This document shows positions 1-7,699 of a stretch of 42,121 bases of DNA, piece by piece. The stretch's first letter is position 1. Every line of letters begins with the position of its first letter. The position numbers and the translations under genes are program-made. The DNA lies in NCBI GenBank assembly GCA_025457915.1, contig JALOTL010000026.1, forward strand, positions 1 to 42,121. Reading direction: 5' to 3'. This DNA comes from Spirochaetota bacterium (lineage in GTDB: Bacteria > Spirochaetota > UBA4802 > UBA5550). The notes under the pieces were generated by a model. That model had not been told where the DNA came from. It ran no database searches and saw only the letters and a list, made by a program, of their open reading frames with translations.

Positions 1-246
1 ACAGAGGTAGAGATCCAGGACCAGCGGAACGGCCGCGGCCTCCGATTCCATAATGATCTCGGCCTCGATCAGGCCTTCCCCTATTGCCGTGATGACCGCT
101 CCGTACTCCATGCCTTTTTCATCCCTGAGTCCGAGCCTGTCGCCGATTGCGACGCGTCTCACCCTCGCGAGGTGGTGGAAATCCTCGCCGGCTATCCGGC
201 ACAGCCTGCCTTCGATCTGCGATGCTTTTATGAAAAAGAGGGGCAT
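1..246 (-). CDS. rsmE: RsmE-type 16S rRNA (uracil-1498-N3)-methyltransferase, N-terminal part
   Basis: The 82 visible residues are the start of an RsmE-like SPOUT methyltransferase, which methylates U1498 of 16S rRNA using SAM. The protein begins MPLFFIKASQIEG and carries the PUA-like domain signature GEDFHHLARVRR at residues 20-31, the family's G-E-x-x-H-H-L-x-x-V-x-R pattern. The SAM-binding knot domain lies beyond the left edge. The ATG follows the stop of the LolA-like gene with no gap (TGA then ATG), so the two are probably translationally coupled. The gene is the last visible member of a minus-strand cluster. The family call is fairly sure, but the catalytic domain cannot be checked here. 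Confidence 0.85.
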   Translation of the reverse strand, partial: MPLFFIKASQIEGRLCRIAGEDFHHLARVRRVAIGDRLGLRDEKGMEYGAVITAIGEGLIEAEIIMESEAAAVPLVLDLYLC

Positions 247-1017
247 TCAGTCACCGAGCTTTTCAGACCTGAAAATCTCCCTGCCGAACTTCTGGCCCTC
301 GTCGTATTCATCGAAGCTCATGATGGATACGGTCCCCTGCCTTATGTTCATCATGTCGTACTGGAGAGGCTGGATCCTTCCGTCCTTCTCCCTGGTTTTA
401 ACCAGGGTCATGAATTTAAAAATGGCCCTGTCCCTGTCGTGGAAGTCTATCCTGAGGGGCAGGTATTTGTCCTTGGTGACGTAGAGGGTAAGCTGTCCGT
501 ATTCGCCGCCCTTGAAGACCGGGACGAGCTTTAGGCTGTACGCGTCGTTACCCTGGACCACGGCCTCGCCGGTGATGGTGGCGGTATAGTTGCTCTGGAG
601 GTCGGCGTTCGAGATGTCTATGAAATAAAAGTTGGTCGCCAGAATTGGATCGTATTTATCGATCCCCCTTTTATGATAGAGTTTGAGGGCGTGCATGTTG
701 TAGACCCAGACATCCTCCCCGCCGAGATTGAAAAGGACCTTCAGCTGGTCACCCCTCTCCCTGCTGGAAAAAATGAAGAGGAAGTCCTCCTTTGCAATGC
801 TGGCCGTAAACTTTATGCTGGTTGATTTCCCATCCGGGGTTATATGCTTTATTTTGCCCCTGATCAGTCCCTGCGGGTATTCCATGATTTTATCGACCCT
901 GGCCAGTATCCCCTGGGCCGTAAGTTCGATCTTTCTTTCCTCCTGCGCGCGGCCGGAAAAAACGGCCGCGAAAACCGCCACCGAGGCAATAACATATATA
1001 TGGAATAATCTTTTCAT
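247..1017 (-). CDS. LolA-like outer-membrane lipoprotein-sorting protein (periplasmic)
   Basis: A 256-residue secreted protein with a signal peptide (hydrophobic residues 4-20, likely cleavage after GRA near residue 24). The mature part looks like the LolA/LolB half-barrel fold of the 'outer membrane lipoprotein-sorting protein' type: GQLTLYVTKDKYLPLRIDF about two-thirds through and an AQGILARVDKIMEYPQG opening helix are typical. Such proteins carry lipoproteins or other acylated cargo across the periplasm. It sits between aroH (55 bp upstream) and rsmE (no gap). A second, clearer LolA-type protein lies at 12904-13512, so this one may have a different cargo. The shine-dalgarno is weak. The fold call is moderately sure; the substrate is unknown. 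Confidence 0.75.
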   Translation of the reverse strand: MKRLFHIYVIASVAVFAAVFSGRAQEERKIELTAQGILARVDKIMEYPQGLIRGKIKHITPDGKSTSIKFTASIAKEDFLFIFSSRERGDQLKVLFNLGGEDVWVYNMHALKLYHKRGIDKYDPILATNFYFIDISNADLQSNYTATITGEAVVQGNDAYSLKLVPVFKGGEYGQLTLYVTKDKYLPLRIDFHDRDRAIFKFMTLVKTREKDGRIQPLQYDMMNIRQGTVSIMSFDEYDEGQKFGREIFRSEKLGD

Positions 1018-1072
1018 GATTTTGAACGCCGATCACGGCAATTATTAATTATCAGGAAATAACCGGAGGATT

Positions 1073-1471
1073 TCAATCTTTTTTTGAGGTATAGTACCTG
1101 TCGCTTTTATCAGTTTCAAGATCCGGCCTGAGCCTGACCGCCCCGTAAAGATACACATGCACCATTTCTTCCTGCTTCCTGTCGGAATTCACGTGGAGCA
1201 GGACCCTTATGCAGCCCTGGAGGCTTCCCGGGACCGGTATCTCCCTGGTGCAGAAAAGAGGGGTATAAAGCCATCCCATCTTCCTTGCCGCGACCGCCGG
1301 GAATTCCGCGTTTACATCGTCCGTCACGGAAAAAATCGCCGAAGCCACGTCCGCCTGTATCACGCCGTTCTTCTGTATTATCGACTCCAGGAGCTCGGTC
1401 GTCCTGGAAACGATCTCCTCCCTGGTATTGGATTCCACGGTTGTGGCCCCCCTGATCCCCCTCACTGCCAT
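1073..1471 (-). CDS. aroH: Chorismate mutase, AroH type
   Basis: A 132-residue monofunctional chorismate mutase that converts chorismate to prephenate for tyrosine and phenylalanine. It matches the Bacillus AroH trimer family rather than the AroQ helical family. The N-terminal VRGIRGATTVE carries the active-site Arg7. Glu77, Arg89 and Tyr107 fall at the positions of B. subtilis Glu78, Arg90 and Tyr108. The C-terminus keeps the VVxLRPDL-like strand (AVRLRPDL). The ATG lies one base after the aroA stop, and its ribosome-binding site (AAGGAGAG) is inside the end of aroA, so it is co-translated with the preceding shikimate-pathway step. All catalytic residues are present. Confidence 0.93.
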   Translation of the reverse strand: MAVRGIRGATTVESNTREEIVSRTTELLESIIQKNGVIQADVASAIFSVTDDVNAEFPAVAARKMGWLYTPLFCTREIPVPGSLQGCIRVLLHVNSDRKQEEMVHVYLYGAVRLRPDLETDKSDRYYTSKKD

Positions 1472-1472
1472 T

Positions 1473-2741
1473 TCATTCTCTCCTTACGTCCGCGCCAGTT
1501 TTTTTCATTAAATCAAAAAAATTCGGGAACGTCACGGATACGGATTCAGCCGTGTCGACGACCGTTTCCCCGGGGGATGCGATCCCGGCGACGGAAAGGG
1601 CCATCGCAACCCTGTGGTCGCCGTGCCCGTCGACCCTCGCCCCCCTTAGCCCGCCGCCCCTGATTACGAGTCCGTCCGGCATTTCCTCAATGTCGGCCCC
1701 CATTTTCCCGAGCTCCGAATGCATCACGCTTATCCTGTCGGTTTCCTTGAGCCTGGCCTGCGCCACGTTTACAAGCCTTGTCTCCCCGGCGGCAAAACAG
1801 GCCGCGACCGAGAGTGCGGGGAGCGAATCCGGCATGGCGTTCAGGTCGAAGGTCCCGCCCTTCAGGCCGCCGCCCCTGATTCTGATGCCGTCCTCCTCGA
1901 TGTTCACCGCGGCCCCCATTTTTTTCAGGATATTTACGACTTCCTTGTCGCCCTGGGTGTCGTTGAAGTCGAGTCCCCTGAGCATGAGTTCCGACCCGGA
2001 GATGGCCGCGGCTACAAGAAAAAACGTGGCCGATGAAAAATCCGCCGGGACCCTCGCGTTGAAATTTCCATAAGACTGGTTCCCGGTAATTGAAAACGAC
2101 CTGTATTCGTTGTTCACGTACCTTATGCCGAGCCTGTCCAGCCATGAAAGGGTCATGGCGACATACGGCTTCTCGTTGAGAAGCGGCACTGAAATTTCAG
2201 TGTTCCCGGTTGCCAGGGGCGCGGATATCAGCAGGGACGTGAGGTACTGCGATGTGACGGCCTCTATGCCCGTCGAACCGCCGGATATCCTTCCCTTTAT
2301 TACAAGGGGCGGCTTTCCGTTTTCCCTCGTGGACCACGCCCTGCCCCCCAGGTCGTTGATTGATCCCAGGAGGGAGTCCGCCGGCCTGTTCCTTATCTGT
2401 TCATCGCCGGTAAACACGGTGTACCCGTCCGCGAGCGAGGCCAGCCCAATCCCTATGTACAGCGAGGTCCCGGAATTACCGACGTCTATCACGTCGTCCG
2501 GGACGGACACCGAGCCCCCCGTGCCTTTCACGGTCCATTCATCGGACCTGATTCCGATGCGGGCGCCGAACTTCTCTATCATGCCGAGGCAGGACCTCGT
2601 GTCGGACGAGTCGAGCGGCTGTCTGATGACGGACTCGCCCCGGCCCAGCATGCCGAACACCAGCGCACGTATCGTGTGCGATTTCGACCCCGGGATATCT
2701 ATGGCCCCGCCGATTCCCGACGGCCTTACGGAAAATTTCAT
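1473..2741 (-). CDS. aroA: 3-phosphoshikimate 1-carboxyvinyltransferase (EPSP synthase)
   Basis: At 422 residues this is a normal-length EPSP synthase, joining PEP to shikimate-3-phosphate. Visible motifs in order: PGSKSHTIRAL (E. coli Lys22/Ser23/Arg27 equivalents), GNSGTS, SQYLTSLLI, MPDSLPAL (the catalytic Asp313 region), RLKETDRI (Arg344) and GDHRVAMAL (His385-Arg386). One oddity is that GNSGTSLYI has Tyr where E. coli GNAGTAMRP has the PEP-contacting Arg124. Otherwise the enzyme looks complete. The start overlaps the upstream methyltransferase-like gene by four bases (ATGA), and aroH follows after one base, so the shikimate genes form one transcription unit. The function call is firm; the Tyr substitution deserves a check. 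Confidence 0.93.
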   Translation of the reverse strand: MKFSVRPSGIGGAIDIPGSKSHTIRALVFGMLGRGESVIRQPLDSSDTRSCLGMIEKFGARIGIRSDEWTVKGTGGSVSVPDDVIDVGNSGTSLYIGIGLASLADGYTVFTGDEQIRNRPADSLLGSINDLGGRAWSTRENGKPPLVIKGRISGGSTGIEAVTSQYLTSLLISAPLATGNTEISVPLLNEKPYVAMTLSWLDRLGIRYVNNEYRSFSITGNQSYGNFNARVPADFSSATFFLVAAAISGSELMLRGLDFNDTQGDKEVVNILKKMGAAVNIEEDGIRIRGGGLKGGTFDLNAMPDSLPALSVAACFAAGETRLVNVAQARLKETDRISVMHSELGKMGADIEEMPDGLVIRGGGLRGARVDGHGDHRVAMALSVAGIASPGETVVDTAESVSVTFPNFFDLMKKTGADVRRE

Positions 2742-3517
2742 ATCCTGACCGGCTCGTATTTCTTGCGCCTGAACAGTCCCGTGTAGTACGAAATGCTCAA
2801 CCTGCCTTCATTCAGGCCGTAGAACTTCCTGAACCCGTCGCCCTCTCTCTCGAGAATGCCGGCCGGATCGCCGGCGCCGCCGTACAACCCGGAGCAGTAT
2901 TTTATCTTTTCCAAGATATTCTCGTCGAATTTCTCCGTACCTCCCTTTATGAACTTGAACTCGTTCAGGTCCAGCACTGTTTTGAGGTCGTCCTGAAGGT
3001 AGTAGTCGTTGTGCAGGGGCAGCATGCTCCTGACCAGGTCGTCGTAAACGCCCTCCAGGTCCTGGTCATCCAGGACTATCATTCCCAGGAAAAGGATCCC
3101 CTCAAACTGGAGGCACCTCCTGAACTCGTCGATCACCCTTCCCGTTTCCAGTATATCGAGGTAATCGATGCACACGAGGAGATCGGCCGCGTAATAATCG
3201 ACCGGAAGGGAATTGAAGTCGCCGTTGATGAACCTTATCTTTTTCATGACCGGGTCGTCCCCGTGCCTTGAAGTGAATTCCATTATCACCTTTAAAGACG
3301 GGTCGACCACCACGATGTACGATTCGAATTGCGCGGCCAGGTCGTAAACCAGATCGCCCCTGCCAAGCCCGGCCTTGACCACGACGCCCGGATTGTATGT
3401 CTTCATGACGTCGAACAGCTTTTCCCTCAGCATTTCACGGCGCGATTCCGGCTCAAGAAAAACTCCGTTATCGAAATCGAATTCGATAAATTTTATGATT
3501 TCTCCAGTTCTTTCCAT
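2738..3517 (-). CDS. Class I SAM-dependent methyltransferase-like protein
   Basis: A 259-residue protein with a Rossmann-type methyltransferase layout. A glycine-rich loop (VVVKAGLGRGDLVYDLA, about residues 45-61) is followed by an acidic residue ending strand 2 (YIVVVDPSLK), a motif-II-like GDFNSLPVDYYAADLLVCID and a motif-III-like FEGILFLGMI. No feature identifies the substrate, and the SAM loop is K-A-G-L-G-R-G rather than the usual E-x-G-x-G-x-G, so it may be a non-catalytic relative. It is the first gene of the cluster leading into aroA with a four-base overlap. Its co-transcription with aroA/aroH does not by itself imply a role in aromatic synthesis. Confidence 0.6.
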   Translation of the reverse strand: MERTGEIIKFIEFDFDNGVFLEPESRREMLREKLFDVMKTYNPGVVVKAGLGRGDLVYDLAAQFESYIVVVDPSLKVIMEFTSRHGDDPVMKKIRFINGDFNSLPVDYYAADLLVCIDYLDILETGRVIDEFRRCLQFEGILFLGMIVLDDQDLEGVYDDLVRSMLPLHNDYYLQDDLKTVLDLNEFKFIKGGTEKFDENILEKIKYCSGLYGGAGDPAGILEREGDGFRKFYGLNEGRLSISYYTGLFRRKKYEPVRI

Positions 3518-3742
3518 GGGTTGTATGGGACTCCTGCCGGGCGATAATTTCAGGGATTAAACGTCATGTCTTACTATCAGCGCAACAATTTTTTTTCAAG
3601 AAATAATTTAAACGCTCCGCCGGGCAGCAAGCCAAGGAGATTCCACTTAAACTGGCAGAAAAATCCGTCTTGACGATGGGGTGCAGTTTAGCCTTTACCG
3701 GGATGATGCTGCCGTTTTGACGATTATTCTGTAGAATTATTA

Positions 3743-3770
3743 TTGACACTTGCCGGTCTACGATTATTAT
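3743..3770 (+). promoter_or_regulatory. Candidate sigma70-type promoter for thiC
   Basis: The -35 box TTGACA (3743-3748, perfect) and -10 box TATTAT (3765-3770, five of six) are separated by 16 bases. Transcription would begin near 3777, giving a thiC leader of roughly 258 bases that contains several hairpins. I found no better promoter nearer to thiC. Confidence 0.6.
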
Positions 3771-3773
3771 TTA

Positions 3774-3827
3774 CCCTTTGTTAAGGGCACCGGCAAGCCC
3801 GGATTTGTAAAGATACAAATGACCGGG
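3774..3827 (+). other. Two hairpins at the start of the thiC leader
   Basis: A small hairpin CCCTT-TGTT-AAGGG occupies 3774-3787. A strong one follows at 3798-3827: CCCGG plus ATTTGTA pairs with TACAAAT plus CCGGG across an AAGA loop, with a two-base bulge. The second is not followed by a run of T, so it is not an obvious terminator. The TPP-riboswitch core sequences (CTGAGA and the GAACCTGATC segment) are not present here. Confidence 0.45.
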
Positions 3828-3839
3828 AATTTCATTAAT

Positions 3840-3956
3840 GGGCGCCTCTATAAATTAGATTTTTCATTATTAAACCGCTGAAAAAATCCAATTTATACAT
3901 TGATAATGCCCACAGGGGAACGTCCTGATTCGATTATCGGAGGTTCCCCTGATAAT
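3840..3956 (+). repeat. Two-hairpin palindromic repeat, family C, copy 1
   Basis: An intergenic element with two hairpins. The first (3851-3895) pairs TAAATTAGATTTTTCA with TGAAAAAATCCAATTTA. The second (3914-3950) pairs AGGGGAAC with GTTCCCCT. Nearly the same sequence returns in inverted orientation at 41322-41436, and a half-copy of the first hairpin lies at 10423-10466. Differences between copies tend to fall on both sides of a stem, so folding appears conserved. It lies inside the predicted thiC leader. It encodes no protein, so it could be a MITE-like or REP-like element moved in trans. Confidence 0.7.
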
Positions 3957-3982
3957 CATCCCGGGGACTGAAAATAAAAAAT

Positions 3983-4010
3983 AGCCTCCGGGATTTTCGC
4001 CCGGCTTTTT
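3983..4010 (+). terminator. Candidate intrinsic terminator or attenuator just before thiC
   Basis: CCGGG (3988-3992) can pair with CCCGG (4000-4004), or AGCC plus GGG with CCC plus GGCT around a three-base bulge, followed directly by TTTTT. It ends about 24 bases before the thiC start. It is either the end of a leader attenuator or a terminator for transcripts coming from the left. The stem is short, so confidence is modest. Confidence 0.4.
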
Positions 4011-4034
4011 AACTTCCGAGGACGCGATCAGCAA

Positions 4035-5300
4035 ATGAACATATTTACCAAGGCAAAAAATGGCACTATGACGCCCGAGGTCGGGTTCGTAGCCGGAAAG
4101 GAGGGCCTCGACGCTGCGCGCGTCATGGAAGGCTTCGCCGGCGGAGAAATCGCTATATTTAAAAATTCCGCCAGGAAAATCGATCCCGTAGGCGTCGGCA
4201 GGGGGCTCAGCACCAAAATCAACGCGAACATAGGCACGTCCCCCGACATGTTCGACGCGACCCTCGAGCTTGAAAAACTCAGGGTCTCGGTCGAGGCAGG
4301 AGCGGACACGATAATGGACCTTTCGACGGGAGGGGACCTGCCGGCCATAAGAAGGCAAATCATCGGGAACTGCGGGGTCCCGCTCGGCACCGTCCCGCTG
4401 TACGAGGTCGCGGTCGAAATGAAAAACAGAAAGAAATCCGTGATCGACATGGAAATTGAGGATTTTCTCGGCGTTATAAGAAAGCAGTGCGAGGACGGGG
4501 TCGACTTCATGACCATCCATTCCGGGATCACGCGAGAATCGCTCGCGTCTCTCAAGTCCGGCAACAGGGTGATAGGGATCACCAGCCGCGGCGGATCCAT
4601 CATTGCCGAATGGATAAGCGTCAATAAAAAGGAAAACCCGCTTTACGAGCATTACGACGAGATACTGGACATCCTCGCGCCGTACAACGTCGTGGTGAGC
4701 CTGGGCGACGGCCTCAGGCCGGGGGCGATAGCGGACGCGGGCGACAGGGGCCAGATCCACGAGATGATAATCCTGGGCAGCCTCGCAAGAAGGGCCCGCG
4801 AAAAGGGCGTCCAGGCGATAATCGAGGGTCCCGGCCATATGCCGCTTGACATGATTGCCGACAACATGAGGCTCGAAAAGTCCATTTGCGACGGCGCCCC
4901 GTATTACGTGCTCGGACCGCTGGTTACGGACGTCGCACCCGGGTACGACCATATAACGTCAGCCATAGGAGGCGCGATAGCCGCGGCGAGCGGCGCGGAC
5001 TTCCTCTGCTACGTGACCCCCGCAGAGCACCTTCGTCTCCCGACCGTGGAAGACGTAAGGGAAGGCGTGATCGCATCGAAGATCGCGGCCCACGCCGGCG
5101 ACATAGTGAAGCTCGGCAGCAGGGCCTCCGGATGGGACCGCGACATGTCGAAGGCCAGAAAGGAGCGGAACTGGGAAAAAATGTTCAGCCATTCCATAGA
5201 TCAGAAGAGGGCGCGGGAATACAGGGGAGCGTCCCCCTCGCAGCAGGAAGACCAGTGCTCCATGTGCGGCGAGTTCTGCGCGATAAAAAGACAGTATTAA
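4035..5300 (+). CDS. thiC: Phosphomethylpyrimidine synthase ThiC (radical SAM)
   Basis: A 421-residue ThiC, the radical-SAM enzyme that rearranges AIR to HMP-P for the thiamine pyrimidine. Recognisable blocks are NANIGTSP, DLSTGGDL, the active-site stretch SLGDGLRPG, EGPGHMPLDMI, GPLVTDVAPGYDHI and LCYVTPAEHL. The C-terminal cluster motif has cysteines at 408, 411 and 415 (CSMCGEFC), spacing CX2CX3C; E. coli ThiC has CX2CX4C. I believe the shorter spacing is common in the short anaerobe/archaeal ThiC branch but cannot verify that here. The close paralogue BzaF (5-hydroxybenzimidazole synthase) cannot be excluded, but no cobamide genes are nearby. No TPP riboswitch is visible. The start codon has only a weak GAGG 13 bases upstream. 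Confidence 0.9.
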   Translation: MNIFTKAKNGTMTPEVGFVAGKEGLDAARVMEGFAGGEIAIFKNSARKIDPVGVGRGLSTKINANIGTSPDMFDATLELEKLRVSVEAGADTIMDLSTGGDLPAIRRQIIGNCGVPLGTVPLYEVAVEMKNRKKSVIDMEIEDFLGVIRKQCEDGVDFMTIHSGITRESLASLKSGNRVIGITSRGGSIIAEWISVNKKENPLYEHYDEILDILAPYNVVVSLGDGLRPGAIADAGDRGQIHEMIILGSLARRAREKGVQAIIEGPGHMPLDMIADNMRLEKSICDGAPYYVLGPLVTDVAPGYDHITSAIGGAIAAASGADFLCYVTPAEHLRLPTVEDVREGVIASKIAAHAGDIVKLGSRASGWDRDMSKARKERNWEKMFSHSIDQKRAREYRGASPSQQEDQCSMCGEFCAIKRQY

Positions 5301-5314
5301 ACCAGGAGGGAGAT

Positions 5315-6133
5315 ATGCCCGGGGACAAAATATATTACGATTCCTACAAGGAGGACAGGGACCTGATCCTCGAATACAACCAGGTCAAGCTCGACGACGC
5401 CAACGTCGTCAACATTCTCGGCGTGGGGATAGACAACGTAACAAGGACTCAGGCGGTGGTCAAGGTCATGGACATGATCACGAACGGAGGCATACACCAT
5501 GTCATGTCGTTCAACCCGTACAAGATCCAGAGGGTCAGGGGCAACCTCGACCTCAACGTGATTTCCGGTCTCGCGGACATGAGGATTGCGACAGGGTCCG
5601 GCGTTAGATGGGCATCGAGGGTGCTGAAGAACCCGCTAAAGGAAACAATATCCCTGCTCAGCTTCATGATGGACATCGTCAGGATAGCCGAGATAAAGGA
5701 ATTCTCCATATTCCTCGTGGGGGGAAAGCCAGAGGTCGTCGAGCAGGCCTTTTTCAACATCCGCAAATCGTTTCCCAAGATCAGGATCGTGGGCAGGCAC
5801 GGAGGCTATTTCAGCCCCGACAGGGAAAAGTCGGTCGTGGAGGCCATGAGAAAATCCGAGGCGAACATCATATTCGTGGGCCTTGGCTTCCCCAGGGAGG
5901 ACAAATGGATCCACAAGATAAGGGGTGAATTCAAGAACACGGTCTTTATAAGCGTCGGGGGATGCATAGATATAATATCCGGCCAGGTGAAAAAGGCGCC
6001 GGCATTCTTCATGAGCAGGAACCTGGACTGGTTTTACAGGATAATAACCAAGCCCTGGAGACTGGGAAGGTTTCTCAGGGTGGTTTTCTTTTTCATCAGG
6101 ACAGTGCTGAAAAGGATATTTTCAAGGTCGTGA
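5315..6133 (+). CDS. WecG/TagA/CpsF family glycosyltransferase
   Basis: A 272-residue GT26-family enzyme; relatives transfer ManNAc or ManNAcA to undecaprenyl-linked GlcNAc in envelope polysaccharide synthesis. Family blocks are NILGVGIDNVTRTQAV near the start, VMSFNPYKIQRVR, FLVGGKPEVVEQA, VGLGFPREDKWI, and SVGGCIDIISGQVKKAP followed by NLDWFYRIITKPWRL, the family's conserved C-terminal block. The ATG at 5315 is chosen because AGGAGGG lies five bases upstream. The C-terminus is basic and hydrophobic (FLRVVFFFIRTVLKRIF), fitting peripheral attachment to the inner membrane. It follows thiC by 14 bases, so it is probably co-transcribed although functionally unrelated. It converges on the zinc-ribbon gene with a three-base gap. 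Confidence 0.88.
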   Translation: MPGDKIYYDSYKEDRDLILEYNQVKLDDANVVNILGVGIDNVTRTQAVVKVMDMITNGGIHHVMSFNPYKIQRVRGNLDLNVISGLADMRIATGSGVRWASRVLKNPLKETISLLSFMMDIVRIAEIKEFSIFLVGGKPEVVEQAFFNIRKSFPKIRIVGRHGGYFSPDREKSVVEAMRKSEANIIFVGLGFPREDKWIHKIRGEFKNTVFISVGGCIDIISGQVKKAPAFFMSRNLDWFYRIITKPWRLGRFLRVVFFFIRTVLKRIFSRS

Positions 6134-6136
6134 AGG

Positions 6137-6370
6137 CTACCTCTCGGGCTTGTTCTCGCCGTATTTTCCCTTGACGGCCCTTGTGTCCCTTGCCTTCTGC
6201 AGTTCGGTGTTGGAAACAGAGCACCTGCCGAGCGTAAAATTGGAGACCTGCTCCGAAGCGCCGCAGGTCCTGCACCTGATCACGGACTTGCCGCTGTTGC
6301 TCCACTCCATCATTTCCACGTAACGGGAGCCGCAGACCACGCAGAATATTGCCGACACGAAATTGTTCAT
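6137..6370 (-). CDS. Small zinc-ribbon protein
   Basis: A 77-residue protein with two knuckles, CVVCG (Cys10, Cys13) and CRTCG (Cys33, Cys36), spaced as in zinc ribbons, plus a lone Cys50. The C-terminal third is basic and probably disordered (KARDTRAVKGKYGENKPER). Nothing identifies a family or partner. Its ATG lies three bases after the stop of the GAF-PP2C phosphatase gene, so the two are almost certainly co-expressed and may act together, but that is inference only. A nucleic-acid-binding or protein-adaptor role is typical for isolated zinc ribbons. Confidence 0.6.
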   Translation of the reverse strand: MNNFVSAIFCVVCGSRYVEMMEWSNSGKSVIRCRTCGASEQVSNFTLGRCSVSNTELQKARDTRAVKGKYGENKPER

Positions 6371-6373
6371 ATT

Positions 6374-7654
6374 TCAGCTCACTTTAATCGCGATTATTGA
6401 TATATCTTCCTTTCTACCGCTTTCCCCGGCGTAATCGCCGGCAAAAAGCACCAGAGAATCAACCAGCGCCGCCGGATCGGCGAAATCTTTCTGGAGAAAC
6501 TCCATCACCCTCTTCAGCCCGAGGTGCTTCCCGGACCTGTTCCTGATATTGAGTATCCCGTCCGAGATGACGAGAAAGCAGTCCCCCGGCTGCAGCCTCA
6601 CGAGGATGCTCTTGTCTTCATCCTCCGCGGCCTCCCCTATCTTGCCCAGCCTCAGGTACCTGGCGACCCCGTCCCTGAGCAGAATGGGATACGCCACGCC
6701 GGTGTTTGAAAAATGCACCGACCTGCCCGTAACGTCGACGATCCCGTAAAAAATCGAAAGCCGCGCGGACGGATTTGAGTCGTCCAGAACCGCTCTCCTG
6801 AGGGTCCTGACCACTTTCAGCGGGCTCTTCCCGCCGATCATGGATATCGCCCTGAGGGACCCGGCCACCATGGACGCGTGGAGTCCGCCCGAAATGCCCT
6901 TTTCGTGGATGTCGCCCAGCGACACGGCCAGTATATCATCCCCGAGCCTGAATATCCTCTGGAACTCGCCCCCGATCTCCCTTGCCGGGACGGACCTTGC
7001 GACTATCCTCATGTCCCCGACGGTCATGTCCGTGTCGGGTATCAGGGACTCCTGGACCGACCTTGCGGACTCGAGCTCGATCCTCATCCTCTCTTCCTCG
7101 ATGGCCTTCTGGAAATATATCGCGTTCTGGACCGCGAGGGCCACCTGCTCCGCGAAAACGTTGAACAGGCGCATATCGTCGTCGTTGAATTCCGGCCTGT
7201 TGACCGGGTTTATCGCCTGTATGACCCCCAGGAGCTTTCCCTTGTAGAGCAGCGGGGAGCAGAGGATGGAACCAGTCCTGAACCCGGTGACCTTGTCGAA
7301 CTCGGGGTCGAACCTCCTGTCGGAATAGGCGTCGTTCACTATCACGGGCTTCCTCATCTCAGCGGTCCATCCCGCGACGCCCTGCCCCACCTTTACCCTG
7401 TATTTTTCAACGAGCTCGTCGCCCGCCTCTCCAAGCGCCACCTTGAAGACCAGGTCGTCCGTTTCCTCCTCGTAAAGAAGAAGGGTGCTGGCCTCCGTCT
7501 CCATGATCTCCTTGATTATTTCCATGATTATCGTGAGGAGTCTTACTATGTCGAGGGTGGAGTTGATTATCCCGTTTATCTGCACCAGCCTGGTCAGGTT
7601 GTGTATTTCCCTTTCAAGGTTGGCCAGATCGTATTTTTTCTGCTTTTTGAACAA
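6374..7654 (-). CDS. GAF domain plus SpoIIE-type PP2C serine/threonine phosphatase
   Basis: A 426-residue signalling phosphatase. An N-terminal coiled segment is followed by a GAF sensor domain (about residues 35-185; VGQGVAGW, CSPLLYKGKLLGVIQAIN) and a linker helix (EERMRIELESARSVQESLIP), then an RsbU/SpoIIE PP2C domain. Metal-site motifs are GGE (228-230, where Asp is usual), GDIHEKG (247-253), SDG (364-366) and KEDIS (415-419). Such enzymes usually dephosphorylate anti-sigma-factor antagonists; no STAS or kinase gene is visible here. I chose a TTG start at 7654: GGAG lies five bases upstream, and the strong promoter at 7700-7728 would begin transcription near 7693, downstream of the alternative TTG at 7696. 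The Glu for Asp change may alter metal affinity. Confidence 0.85.
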   Translation of the reverse strand: MFKKQKKYDLANLEREIHNLTRLVQINGIINSTLDIVRLLTIIMEIIKEIMETEASTLLLYEEETDDLVFKVALGEAGDELVEKYRVKVGQGVAGWTAEMRKPVIVNDAYSDRRFDPEFDKVTGFRTGSILCSPLLYKGKLLGVIQAINPVNRPEFNDDDMRLFNVFAEQVALAVQNAIYFQKAIEEERMRIELESARSVQESLIPDTDMTVGDMRIVARSVPAREIGGEFQRIFRLGDDILAVSLGDIHEKGISGGLHASMVAGSLRAISMIGGKSPLKVVRTLRRAVLDDSNPSARLSIFYGIVDVTGRSVHFSNTGVAYPILLRDGVARYLRLGKIGEAAEDEDKSILVRLQPGDCFLVISDGILNIRNRSGKHLGLKRVMEFLQKDFADPAALVDSLVLFAGDYAGESGRKEDISIIAIKVS

Positions 7655-7699
7655 AACCGCTCCGGTATTTGCCGTATATTGTGCTGAAACAATCAAAGT

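Noticed and set aside
3564-3749. 61-codon minus-strand frame between the methyltransferase-like gene and thiC
   Set aside because: No ribosome site, no recognisable motif and unusual composition. It overlaps the -35 box of the thiC promoter on the other strand; probably chance.
3650-4034. TPP riboswitch ahead of thiC
   Set aside because: GGGGTGC near 3680 and ACCCTTTG near 3773 looked suggestive, but CTGAGA and the GAACCTGATC-type segment are absent and the order is wrong.
3870-4952. 360-codon frame antisense to thiC
   Set aside because: It covers the conserved ThiC reading frame on the other strand and starts inside it; ThiC is certain, so this is a shadow frame.
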